Shown one piece after another: positions 27,720 to 37,158 of a DNA stretch of 64,000 nt. Positions within the stretch are counted from its first letter, which is position 1; every line of letters begins with the position of its first letter. Source of the stretch: JAFAMB01 sp963775805 (lineage in GTDB: Bacteria; Verrucomicrobiota; Verrucomicrobiia; Chthoniobacterales; JAFAMB01); assembly GCA_963775805.1 (NCBI GenBank), contig CAVZKG010000001.1:1612001-1676000 (forward strand). Reading direction: 5' to 3'. The notes under the pieces were generated by a model, which was not told the DNA's origin, did no database searches, and saw only the letters and a list, made by a program, of their open reading frames with translations. Both the position numbers and the translations under genes were made by a program.

Positions 27720-28103
27720 CACCCACAGATGGTTCCCATGACCGAAGAGTCAATGCAAGAAAAAAGCCCTCAATTCTCTCATAAAAAGGATTTGCCGGAT
27801 TGCCCTCCCTCAATCGCGGTCTCATGAAAATGTATAAACAGGGCATGTTGCCCAATTTTCGACATGTTTCTTGTCCGCTTTAACGAATAGTAAAATTTCC
27901 GCCGCGGTCTTTGTTTAGATCTGATTTTGATAGGCGAATCCTTGCAGAATGCGTTGTATCTGTTTCCGACCCGCCCAATTGAGTGACAATACGAAGCAAT
28001 TCCCGTGATTCTCGCGCTAGCACACGGGATGGCATCCGCAAGTTTAGCTAGCCAATCGGATTAACATTGCCTTACTCTCGCCGTAATCTACCGCACCGTT
28101 CTG
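27720..28103. promoter_or_regulatory. Divergent intergenic region upstream of the polysaccharide locus
   Basis: A 384-nt gene-free region between the minus-strand barrel gene and the plus-strand secreted protein. It is the only long gap upstream of the polysaccharide locus and should hold its main promoter. An 8-mer, CCCTCAAT, is repeated directly at 27767-27774 and 27807-27814, 40 nt apart. A tight hairpin GGGCA-TGT-TGCCC lies at 27841-27853, and a perfect 7-bp inverted repeat (TCCCGTG/CACGGGA, 28001-28007 and 28023-28029) lies 75 nt before the plus-strand gene. I cannot place a convincing sigma-70 or sigma-54 promoter. Confidence 0.5.
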
Positions 28104-28850
28104 ATGAAAATTGCATTTCGACCACTGCTCGCAATCGTAGGACTACTTGCGCAGTTTCAACTCGTTGCGCTCGGCCAGGATCTGAATCCAAGCGCTGTAA
28201 AAAGTGAACCTGTTGTGCCAGAAGGTGCGCAGGCGGCCCCACAAAGCCAGTCTGTCGATGGGCAACGCAGAAAGGCCCCAGCATCAGCCCAGCGTATCGC
28301 TCTGGATGAAGTACGCGATGCGGTGCAGGCGGATCCCACGAAGGCTCCTGGAATTGTTCAAGACGCGATCAAGACCGACGTGCCGCATCCGGTTGTTTTG
28401 ACTTGCGAGATCGTGCGTGTGGCGATCACCGCCATCGACAAAAAGTTGACAAACACCCTTGTTGCCCGGGTCGTTTATGCCGCGGTAAAAGAACGGCCAA
28501 ATGAAGCACTTGGTATTGTGGGCGTCGCTATTCAGGAGACTCCCAGTACATTCCATCTGGACATCGTCCGCGCGGCAATCGCCGCGGTTCCAGATCCATA
28601 CGCAAAAGTTTCGCGCGCGAGCTTGGAATCGGAACCTTGCAGTAGACCAGCAACGCGGAGCGACACAACTGTGCAATATGACGGGATCCCGCTTTCGGAT
28701 GCACTCTATCAAGAGGCTCTTCTGAACGGAGCCACCGCCTATGATTTGGATTATTTTCCTGTGCTTGGAGCGACGGGCTTGGCGAACGACGACCGGATCA
28801 ATAAGGATCCGCCGGCGCCGCCTCCTACCCCTCCTCCGGTCAGCCCATAG
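28104..28850 (+). CDS. Secreted protein of unknown function with internal helical repeats
   Basis: 248 residues. A signal peptide (RPLLAIVGLLAQFQLVALG, cleavage near GQD) leads into a Pro/Gln/Ala-rich linker and then a region of two similar helical units: one around ALDEVRDAVQADPTKAPGIV and one around ARVVYAAVKERPNEALGIVG, each followed by an I/VVR-A-AI-A helix (CEIVRVAITAI; LDIVRAAIAAV). The C-terminal tail is proline-rich (DPPAPPPTPPPVSP). I recognise no family. Its stop overlaps the stop of the convergent ABC gene by 11 nt. It may be a periplasmic or cell-wall-associated protein, and it shares an upstream region with the polysaccharide locus. Confidence 0.72.
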   Translation: MKIAFRPLLAIVGLLAQFQLVALGQDLNPSAVKSEPVVPEGAQAAPQSQSVDGQRRKAPASAQRIALDEVRDAVQADPTKAPGIVQDAIKTDVPHPVVLTCEIVRVAITAIDKKLTNTLVARVVYAAVKERPNEALGIVGVAIQETPSTFHLDIVRAAIAAVPDPYAKVSRASLESEPCSRPATRSDTTVQYDGIPLSDALYQEALLNGATAYDLDYFPVLGATGLANDDRINKDPPAPPPTPPPVSP

Positions 28851-29637
28851 TCTCCTGTGATTCGCCGAAACGAATCTGAAAACGCTTCGAGTTTTTCCGA
28901 ATGACGATTTCGGAATTAAACGCTCGACTCATATTCGACGAACGAATGACGTCGTCGATGGATCCTTGGCAAAGGATCTCCCCATTTTTAAGAATGAGCG
29001 CCTTTCCAAAACAGGGAAGAATCTCCTCGACGTGGTGCGTAACGAAAACGAGATTCGGCGTGTTCTCCGATCCTGCGAGTCGGCCGAGAAATTGAAGAAA
29101 TTTTTCTCGCGCAACAGGGTCAAGACCTGCACACGGTTCGTCGAGAATCAGTATTCGATATCTAGCCATCAACGCGCGACCGATCAGAACCCTCTGACGC
29201 TCGCCCTGTGAAAGAAATGCCCAGGGTCGCTGACCCAGCCTTCCGCACTCCACTTCACGTAGACATTTTCGCGACTTGTTGAGCAGGGTCCCTTTCACCG
29301 GGCGCCACAGATTCAACTCGGCGTCACGACCACTTGCAACGACCTCGAGCGCAGTCTGTCGATCTTCGATCCAGTGCCGGATGGACGAACTGACCAACCC
29401 TACTTCCTTCCGGAGGTCGCGCCAGTCGGCTTTGCCGTACTGCCGCCCGAGCACTTCAATTGCGCCCGACGAAGGCGTGACGTAACCGGTTACGCAGCTC
29501 AGCAGCGTTGTCTTCCCCGATCCATTCGCGCCGAGAATGACCCAGTTTTCGTTAGGGGCAACCTCCCATTGAATCGATTTCAGAATTGCTGTTCCGCTCC
29601 GAACGACGCGTAGATCGCGAATCGAGATAATCGCCAT
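28840..29637 (-). CDS. ABC transporter ATP-binding protein
   Basis: A 265-residue single ABC ATPase with Walker A ILGANGSGKTTLL (about residue 36), signature FLSQGERQRVLIGRAL, Walker B ILILDEPCAGLDP and switch His VFVTHHVEEI. The closest pattern I know is the ModF/YlmA-like group of stand-alone ATPases. No permease is adjacent, so the partner and substrate are unknown. It follows aat with a 3-nt gap and was probably co-transcribed with it. Confidence 0.88.
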   Translation of the reverse strand: MAIISIRDLRVVRSGTAILKSIQWEVAPNENWVILGANGSGKTTLLSCVTGYVTPSSGAIEVLGRQYGKADWRDLRKEVGLVSSSIRHWIEDRQTALEVVASGRDAELNLWRPVKGTLLNKSRKCLREVECGRLGQRPWAFLSQGERQRVLIGRALMARYRILILDEPCAGLDPVAREKFLQFLGRLAGSENTPNLVFVTHHVEEILPCFGKALILKNGEILCQGSIDDVIRSSNMSRAFNSEIVIRKNSKRFQIRFGESQETMG

Positions 29638-29640
29638 GTC

Positions 29641-30234
29641 TCAAATAAACTTGCAGTCGACTTCAAGTGCCCCCCGCAACAAACGCATATAGGTCGGCCG
29701 CGAAATTTCAGTCGCTCCGAACTGCTTCAGATGATCGTTTACGTACTGTGTGTCAAGAAGTCGAAAACCTTTCTGATTCAAGCGATTGACCAATTCTACA
29801 AGCGCTACTTTGGACGCGTCGGGAGCTCGGTGGAACATCGACTCTCCAAAGAATGCACCATGAATACTTACACCATATAGCCCTCCGGCTAGTTCGTCTC
29901 CCAACCAGGCTTCAACTGAATGAGCAAAACCGAGCCGGTGAAGGTTGACGTAACTTTGAACGATTTGTTCACTGATCCAGGTCTCATTGCGCTCAGCGCA
30001 CGCTCTCATAACCGCTTCAAACGCGGTATCGAACCTTATTTCGAAAGTGTTCTTTTTCAAAGCCCGCTTTAGCCCGTGCGGAATATGAAACAAGGTCAGC
30101 GGAATGATCCCCCGCGGATTGGGCGAGAACCAGCAGATCTCGCCATCCTCCATCGCCATCGGAAAAATTCCGGTGCAATAAGCCTCCAAAAGAAGGGAGG
30201 CAGGGATCAATTTAACTCGACCTCTCTCGTGCAC
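29641..30234 (-). CDS. aat: Leucyl/phenylalanyl-tRNA--protein transferase
   Basis: 197 residues. It transfers Leu or Phe from aminoacyl-tRNA to proteins with N-terminal Arg or Lys, marking them for ClpS/ClpAP (the bacterial N-degron pathway). Family motifs are AYCTGIFPMA, WFSPNPRGIIPL, ETWISEQIVQSYVNLHRLGFAHSVEAW, LAGGLYGVSIHGAFFGESMF and LLDTQYVNDHLKQFGA. The 5' end is uncertain: the frame opens with GTG at 30234. Clp protease genes lie a few kb away but in a separate unit. Confidence 0.95.
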   Translation of the reverse strand: MHERGRVKLIPASLLLEAYCTGIFPMAMEDGEICWFSPNPRGIIPLTLFHIPHGLKRALKKNTFEIRFDTAFEAVMRACAERNETWISEQIVQSYVNLHRLGFAHSVEAWLGDELAGGLYGVSIHGAFFGESMFHRAPDASKVALVELVNRLNQKGFRLLDTQYVNDHLKQFGATEISRPTYMRLLRGALEVDCKFI

Positions 30235-30354
30235 ATCGCTTTTGCCGGACGCTTTTTGCGCACGGTATATTTACGGTTTTGGTGGTACTAGTCTGCGTCT
30301 ATGAACAAACAGGTTGCGGCACTCCGCGTCTAACAATTTTCGCAAACTCTGCCG

Positions 30355-31263
30355 CTAAAATAATTCTCCCTGCGGCTCTGCCGCTCGTTTCGCCTCGGAT
30401 TCAACCTCTGCTAGCAATGTCTTGAATTCACAGCTCTTCAGGCCTGCAATATAGGCGGGATAATCTGGTCGAATTCTAAGTTCGGTCACGGGAATCTCGA
30501 TCTTGTGATCCAACTCCAATCGCACCATTTCGCGGTTCTGTTCAATTTTGATGCGGTTAGCTTCCAGTTTCTCTCTAAGTTTTACGTTCGGGATCTGACC
30601 CAGGTTCGCGAGAAGCCGCTCAACGGATTCGAATTGCCGAATCAATGTAGCGGCGGTCTTCTGGCCGATTCCTTCAACCCCTGGGATATTGTCGACACTG
30701 TCACCGCTCAATGCGAGAACCTCGCCAATACCCTGAGGGGGCACACCCCATTTTTCTGTGACTTCGTGAACTCCGAGCAAAGCATGAGGATCTTTGGGAT
30801 TTTTCAGATCGCTTTTGTTCGTCGAATAGATTTTGACCGAATCATTCACTAACTGAAACAGGTCTTTGTCATTTGTCGCCAAGATTGAATCGATCTGCTG
30901 GAGCCCCGCATCGATCGCGTAACAGGCCATCAGGTCGTCTGCCTCCGTATTCGGTTTTGCGATCGAAACGATTCCCATCGAGGAGCAGAATTCTCGAATA
31001 AAATCGAGCTGTGGGATCATCGTTTCTGGCATCGATTCTCGTTGCTGCTTGTACTCTGGTTGCAACGCAACACGTTTTTCCGGAAGTCCCTCATCCCAAA
31101 AGACCGCCGCGAAATCCGGCTGGAGATCCTTGAGCATCTTTCGAACAGTCTTTACGAAACCAAAGATGGCGTTCGTCGGCTCGCCACGAGAATTCCGCAG
31201 AGACTGGATCGCGTGAAAAGAGCGGTAAACATAGTAGTGGCCGTCGATGAGGAGGAGTGTCAC
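30355..31263 (-). CDS. Stand-alone 5'-3' exonuclease (FEN domain)
   Basis: 302 residues from the GTG giving MTLLLIDGHYYVYRSF; the frame extends to a TTG at 31308. It matches the N-terminal 5'-3' exonuclease domain of DNA polymerase I: LLIDGHYYVYRSFHA, AVFWDEGLPEKR, DDLMACYAID, ILATNDKDLFQLV with clustered metal-binding Asp residues, and the helix-hairpin-helix region ALSGDSVDNIPGVEGIGQKTAATLI. No polymerase domain follows, so it resembles stand-alone ExoIX/Xni-type flap nucleases acting on RNA primers and flaps. It lies downstream of tsaD. Confidence 0.9.
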   Translation of the reverse strand: MTLLLIDGHYYVYRSFHAIQSLRNSRGEPTNAIFGFVKTVRKMLKDLQPDFAAVFWDEGLPEKRVALQPEYKQQRESMPETMIPQLDFIREFCSSMGIVSIAKPNTEADDLMACYAIDAGLQQIDSILATNDKDLFQLVNDSVKIYSTNKSDLKNPKDPHALLGVHEVTEKWGVPPQGIGEVLALSGDSVDNIPGVEGIGQKTAATLIRQFESVERLLANLGQIPNVKLREKLEANRIKIEQNREMVRLELDHKIEIPVTELRIRPDYPAYIAGLKSCEFKTLLAEVESEAKRAAEPQGELF

Positions 31264-31335
31264 AAAGCACCAGTAATCAGGGTCTGGAGCGCTGTCCAGG
31301 AAGGACAAATTTTACGCGCCCGAAGTCCATCCGTG

Positions 31336-32337
31336 TCAGATAAGTTTCAGGTTGGGGTCCGCATCCTCGGTTATTTCTGAACGATCGCCGAGTAAAAACC
31401 GTTCGAGACCGGCAAACCCTATCATCGCCGCATTATCGGTACTAAGCGACGGAGCGGTGAGCTTCAGCGCAAGCCCCGCTGCGGCAGTTGCCTCGGACAT
31501 CCTCGCACGCAGTCGCGAGTTAGCGCTAACGCCTCCGCTGACGGTCACCAGGTCCACCTCTGATTGTTTGGCGGCTCGAATGGTTTTTTTGACAAGCACA
31601 TCGACCACGGCCTCTTGAAAAGATGCGCAAATATCAGCTTTGTAATCACCCTCCAGCTTCGGCAAAAGGTAACGCACGGCGGTTTTCAGCCCGCTAAAAC
31701 TGAAATTGAAGTCTCCGCTGTTCAGCATACTACGTGGAAGATCGAACCTGGTCGGGTCCCCTTGCCCGGCAAGTCGATCAATCTCCGGCCCTCCGGGATA
31801 AGGCAACCCGAGGAGTTTCGCGACCTTGTCGAACGCTTCACCCGCCGCGTCATCCAACGTGCGACCAAGCAGAAAATAAGAGCCTACGGTTTCCAAACGA
31901 ACCAACATCGTGTGACCACCGCTCACGATCAGGCCGACAGAGGGCAACGGACGGACGGAATCGCTCAAAAACGGCGACAGCAGGTGTCCTTCCAGATGAT
32001 TGATTCCAATGAACGGTTTGTTCAGACCGATTGCGAACCCTTTGGCGGCGCTGTAACCAACAAGGAGAGAAGTAAGCAATCCCGGGCCTCGTGTTGCAGC
32101 GATGCAATCGACATGTCCCGCGGAAACTCCAGCGTGCCATAAGGCGGCATCGATCAATGCGCGAACCCGCGGCAAATGATTTCGAGAAGCGACTTCCGGG
32201 ACAACTCCTCCATACCGGTTATGGAGCTCGATCTGGCTCGCAATTTCCGATGCGAGAATCTCGCTTGGAGCACCAACAACCGCCACAGCCGTTTCGTCGC
32301 ATGACGTTTCGATTGCCAAAACGACCGTCCGGCTCAC
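31336..32337 (-). CDS. tsaD: tRNA N6-threonylcarbamoyladenosine transferase
   Basis: A 333-residue ASKHA-fold protein that transfers threonylcarbamoyl from TC-AMP to A37 of ANN-decoding tRNAs, together with TsaB and TsaE. Signatures are VLAIETSCDETAVAVV at the N-terminus, INHLEGHLLSPFL with the metal-binding His pair, GLIVSGGHTML, and VTVSGGVSANSRLR. The GTG start overlaps the stop of the S41 protease gene (GTGA), indicating translational coupling. Length is normal for the family. Confidence 0.97.
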   Translation of the reverse strand: MSRTVVLAIETSCDETAVAVVGAPSEILASEIASQIELHNRYGGVVPEVASRNHLPRVRALIDAALWHAGVSAGHVDCIAATRGPGLLTSLLVGYSAAKGFAIGLNKPFIGINHLEGHLLSPFLSDSVRPLPSVGLIVSGGHTMLVRLETVGSYFLLGRTLDDAAGEAFDKVAKLLGLPYPGGPEIDRLAGQGDPTRFDLPRSMLNSGDFNFSFSGLKTAVRYLLPKLEGDYKADICASFQEAVVDVLVKKTIRAAKQSEVDLVTVSGGVSANSRLRARMSEATAAAGLALKLTAPSLSTDNAAMIGFAGLERFLLGDRSEITEDADPNLKLI

Positions 32338-33632
32338 TGCTGACTCGCCTGCGGTTGTTTCTCGTTCTGGTTGTAGATCATTGCTCCCTTGAGCGCGTCG
32401 ATCGCCCGATCAAGCTGGGAGTCCTTCTGATCGTCAACAAATTTTTGCTCTTCAGGGCTCAACAGACCCTCCCGGTGCCGCAACAAAAGCGCGCGCTCTT
32501 CGTCCTGGGTAAGCGACGCCTTGATATTAGGGGTCACGCCTTTTTCATGAATGACCTGTCTGCTTGGCGTGTAGTACTTGGCCGTCGTGAGCCGCAGCGC
32601 CGAACCATCTGGCAATTGGATCACGCTTTGGACGGAGCCTTTGCCGAATGTTGTGTCTCCAACCAGAATGGCACGATTCAAGTCCTTCAACGCACCTGCC
32701 ATGATTTCCGCTCCGCTCGCGCTACCGCCATTGACAAGCAAGACCATCGGAAAGTTCGGCCGCTGTTTCACGTTTTTACTCGTGTAATATTCCCGGCGCT
32801 GCGCGGCATCCCGGCCTTCCGTGTAAACCACCATCGTTTTAGGCGGCAAGAACAACCCGGAAACATCGACTGCACTCGTTAATAAACCGCCGGGGTTGTA
32901 ACGCAAATCCACGATGAGCGCCTGCATTCCATGACTCTGCAGGTCGTTCAGTTTCTGATCCAGCTCCTGAGCCGTCGGTTCGCTGAATTGAGTGATGCGG
33001 ACATAGCCGATCTTGAAGTTCCCAGTCAGCGATGGGTCGAGGATCTTGGCGTCCTTGACGCTCGCGACCTTAATGATTTCCCGCTGAAGAACATAATCTT
33101 TCGTCTCCTTCGTCGAAGGCCGGAAAATTGTCAGCGTCACCTTCTGCCCAGGTTCGCCACGTAACGTCGTGACTGCATCCTGAAGCCCCAATTTCTCGGT
33201 CGTGTTACCGTTGATTCGCAAGATACGATCGCCGGGGGAAATCCCAGCTCGATACCCGGGACTATCTTCCATCGGGGAAACCACCGTGAGAACACCATCT
33301 TTAGTCGACACAACAATTCCCAATCCACCAAACTCACTCTTGGTCTCGTCCTGCATGTCCCGATAATCAGTCGGCTCCATGAATTGACTGTGAGGATCAA
33401 GGCTGGCCAACATTCCGTGTAACGCAGAATAGGTAAGATCTCTGTATCCGATCTTGCTCGCATCGACATAGTCCTGACGGATCAACTGCAGCGCTCGCGT
33501 AAAGACGGTCAGATTTTCGTAGCCGGCGTCATCGGTATCGGCGGAGGCTTTCGAGGTAAACACCCGAACACCGACAATAAGATTGAATATTAAAAGAAGA
33601 CTGAGAAAGCCGTAGAGACCTTTGCGCTTCAT
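32334..33632 (-). CDS. S41 C-terminal processing peptidase
   Basis: 432 residues. An N-terminal signal anchor (GFLSLLLIFNLIVGVRVF) places it in the periplasm. A PDZ domain (GLGIVVSTKDGVLTVVSPMEDS) precedes the protease core with DLRYNPGG, the catalytic Ser in VNGGSASGAEIMAGAL and the general-base Lys in GDTTFGKGSVQ. CtpA/Prc proteases trim C-termini of envelope proteins. The gene lies 44 nt after clpX and is coupled to tsaD. A 12-bp palindrome CGGAAGCTTCCG sits in that gap at 33651-33662. Confidence 0.95.
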   Translation of the reverse strand: MKRKGLYGFLSLLLIFNLIVGVRVFTSKASADTDDAGYENLTVFTRALQLIRQDYVDASKIGYRDLTYSALHGMLASLDPHSQFMEPTDYRDMQDETKSEFGGLGIVVSTKDGVLTVVSPMEDSPGYRAGISPGDRILRINGNTTEKLGLQDAVTTLRGEPGQKVTLTIFRPSTKETKDYVLQREIIKVASVKDAKILDPSLTGNFKIGYVRITQFSEPTAQELDQKLNDLQSHGMQALIVDLRYNPGGLLTSAVDVSGLFLPPKTMVVYTEGRDAAQRREYYTSKNVKQRPNFPMVLLVNGGSASGAEIMAGALKDLNRAILVGDTTFGKGSVQSVIQLPDGSALRLTTAKYYTPSRQVIHEKGVTPNIKASLTQDEERALLLRHREGLLSPEEQKFVDDQKDSQLDRAIDALKGAMIYNQNEKQPQASQQ

Positions 33633-33676
33633 CGGGGATTCACCACCATAGCGGAAGCTTCCGGGTAACCGGAAAA

Positions 33677-34945
<1,269 letters not shown>

Positions 34946-34998
34946 AAGTAATCTTAATTATCGGTTCAAAGATGCGTTACATGAGCTAAGTTCGCCCT

Positions 34999-35667
34999 TT
35001 AGGCAGGCAAGGGCGCATTTTCTTGCGTAGCCAAAAGTGTCTCGGGAGAAACGTCCTTGCGGGATTTCACGACTTCGTCCACGAGACCATAGTCCTTTGC
35101 CTGCTGCGCCGTGATCCAATAATCGCGATCAGAATCTGCCTGAATCTGTTCGTCGGTTTTGCCGGTGTGAAGCGCGAGTATCCCGATCAGCCGTTTTTTC
35201 AGCCTAAACATATACTCCACAGTGCGTTCCACGTCGCTGGCTGTCCCTTGGGCGCCACCAGAAACCTGGTGTATCATGATGTCTGAGTTCGGCAAAGCGT
35301 ACCTTTTCCCTTTCGTACCGGCCGTCAAAAGAACCGCTCCCATGCTCGCCGCGATGCCGACGCAGTAGGTGGCCACGTCGCAGGTCACGAATTGCATTGT
35401 GTCGTAAATCGCGAGACCGGCAGTCACAGAGCCACCGGGTGAATTGATGTAAATATTGATATCCCGCTTTGGATCCTCCATCTGCAGGAACAGCATCTGG
35501 GCGACTACCAGGTTCGCCACATGATCGTCGATTGCAGTCCCAATAAAGACGATTCGGTCCTTCAGTAATCGGCTGTAAATGTCGTAGGCCCGTTCTCCTC
35601 TCCCGGTTTGCTCAATCACTGTTGGGACAAGATAAGAAAGGGGTGAATTATGGGTGTTGATTGACAT
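34999..35667 (-). CDS. clpP: ATP-dependent Clp protease proteolytic subunit
   Basis: 222 residues from the ATG giving MSINTHNSPLSYLVP, 19 nt after the tig stop; the frame extends upstream into tig. The catalytic triad is Ser108 in GIAASMGAVLL, His133 in DIMIHQVSGG and Asp182 in DSDRDYW. NIYINSPGGSVTAGLAIYD is the oxyanion-hole region. It forms the tetradecameric proteolytic chamber that partners ClpX. Confidence 0.98.
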   Translation of the reverse strand: MSINTHNSPLSYLVPTVIEQTGRGERAYDIYSRLLKDRIVFIGTAIDDHVANLVVAQMLFLQMEDPKRDINIYINSPGGSVTAGLAIYDTMQFVTCDVATYCVGIAASMGAVLLTAGTKGKRYALPNSDIMIHQVSGGAQGTASDVERTVEYMFRLKKRLIGILALHTGKTDEQIQADSDRDYWITAQQAKDYGLVDEVVKSRKDVSPETLLATQENAPLPA

Positions 35668-35686
35668 GTTCTTTTTAGCCTTTAAA

Positions 35687-37015
35687 TCACTCGTTCGCGA
35701 GGTCTTCGGGAACGATTTCGACGTTAGCATTCGAAGTTAGGAAATCAAGGACCTTGCCCATCAGAACCTCTTCGCGAACCTGGCCAAGCATCCGTTTCTC
35801 TTCCAGCTCCGAAAGCATCTTGTCATACTTCATTCGGTATTGATCTGCCAGGACCGCAACCCGCTTGCTAAGCTCCTGAGCCTCAACCTCAATTTTTTCT
35901 TTCTCAGCAATCCGCCCGAGAATGAAATTCGCCTTGAGCCGTTCGCGGGCGCTGCGAGAAGCAGTCGAGATGATGTCTTTTTGATTCTCTCTCAATATAT
36001 CTTCGCTGATTCCCCGCATCTGATTTTGTTGCACGATTTCGGACATGATGCGGCGGGTCTCATCCTTGACGTAGCTTTGCGGCAACTCGCATTCCACATG
36101 CGAACTCAGAAATGCGACAATCTGATTATGTTTCACGGTTTCGACCCGGCGCGCCTTTTCAGTGCCGAGTTGAAGCTTCATGGTTTCCTTGAGCTGATCG
36201 AGGGTTAGATCCTTTGCGATCTGTCCGGCAAATTCGTCAGTTATTTCAGGAAGATGCATGCTCTTGATGCTCTTCAGAGTGACACTGAAATGGAGTTCCC
36301 GATTGGAAAGTTCGCTGTTCGGAAAGTCGCTGGGAACAGCCAAATCGAACTCGCGTGTCTCGCCGGGATTCATACCAACGAGGTGATCGCTAAATCCTTT
36401 TAGGAACGTCTGCTCATCCAACTTGATCCAAAAATCGCTTCCGCCACCAAGCATTTTGGGGGCTTTCGGTTCGACTTCCAGCAACGGTTTTCCGTCCAGC
36501 GTGGTGAGATAGTCGATCACAGCGAAATCATTCAATTCCAAGCTCCGACCTTCCACGTCCGAAAAAGTGGCGTGTCTCTCTCGCAGACTCTGAAGGGCGC
36601 GTTCGAGTTCCTGATCGCTCACTTCGGTCGGCGGAACTTTCAACTGAATCCCTTTGTATTCCGGAAGTTCAAACTCGGGCGACGTGATTAACGTTGCCGT
36701 AAATTTCATGCTCCGTTCGGGAGTAAACTCGACCCCTTCCACATCGGAAATTGAGAGGACCTTGAGACCCTTTTCCCGAATCGCTTCCCGCGTCGTTTCG
36801 CTCACAAGCTTCTTGGTAAGCTCTGCCTGGATCTCCTTGCGAAATTTTGCTTCCACAACATTCTGTGGAGCTTTCCCAGGCCGGAACCCTGGAATACGAG
36901 CGAATTCGCGAAACGATTTTGCGACCTCGTTCCACTCCTTTGTGACAACCTCCGGCGGCAGTTCGACATGCATCGACGCGATGCAATTTGGCAGACTCTC
37001 AACTTCGACATTCAT
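35687..37015 (-). CDS. tig: Trigger factor
   Basis: A 442-residue ribosome-associated chaperone and peptidyl-prolyl isomerase. The N-terminal ribosome-binding domain has FREFARIPGFRPGKAP, the family signature near residues 34-49. A divergent FKBP-type domain follows (DFAVIDYLTTLDGKPL to about residue 245) and then the long helical C-terminal domain that cradles nascent chains. It is the first gene of the tig-clpP-clpX unit; the 143-nt gap upstream is the likely promoter region. Confidence 0.96.
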   Translation of the reverse strand: MNVEVESLPNCIASMHVELPPEVVTKEWNEVAKSFREFARIPGFRPGKAPQNVVEAKFRKEIQAELTKKLVSETTREAIREKGLKVLSISDVEGVEFTPERSMKFTATLITSPEFELPEYKGIQLKVPPTEVSDQELERALQSLRERHATFSDVEGRSLELNDFAVIDYLTTLDGKPLLEVEPKAPKMLGGGSDFWIKLDEQTFLKGFSDHLVGMNPGETREFDLAVPSDFPNSELSNRELHFSVTLKSIKSMHLPEITDEFAGQIAKDLTLDQLKETMKLQLGTEKARRVETVKHNQIVAFLSSHVECELPQSYVKDETRRIMSEIVQQNQMRGISEDILRENQKDIISTASRSARERLKANFILGRIAEKEKIEVEAQELSKRVAVLADQYRMKYDKMLSELEEKRMLGQVREEVLMGKVLDFLTSNANVEIVPEDLANE

Positions 37016-37100
37016 GGAAAATCCGTCAGCGTAGTGCTGATCGAAAACTCGCGCAACGGGATCTCTCTAATTAGTTGGACCTTTTAAGGTTCTCCGATGG

Positions 37101-37137
37101 CGGATATGCCAATGCAAGCCCCCCTAAGCCATATCCG
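37101..37137. terminator. Inverted repeat between the M16 peptidase gene and tig
   Basis: CGGATATG (37101-37108) and CATATCCG (37130-37137) are perfect 8-bp arms around a 21-nt loop, starting about 22 nt past the M16 peptidase stop. It could end that operon or separate it from the tig promoter. There is no clear T-tract, so the terminator reading is tentative. Confidence 0.3.
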
Positions 37138-37158
37138 GACCCAACTCCAGCCCACGAG

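Noticed and set aside
30235..30354. Small RNA or tRNA between aat and the exonuclease gene
   Set aside because: No cloverleaf, no conserved T-loop and no stable hairpin could be found.
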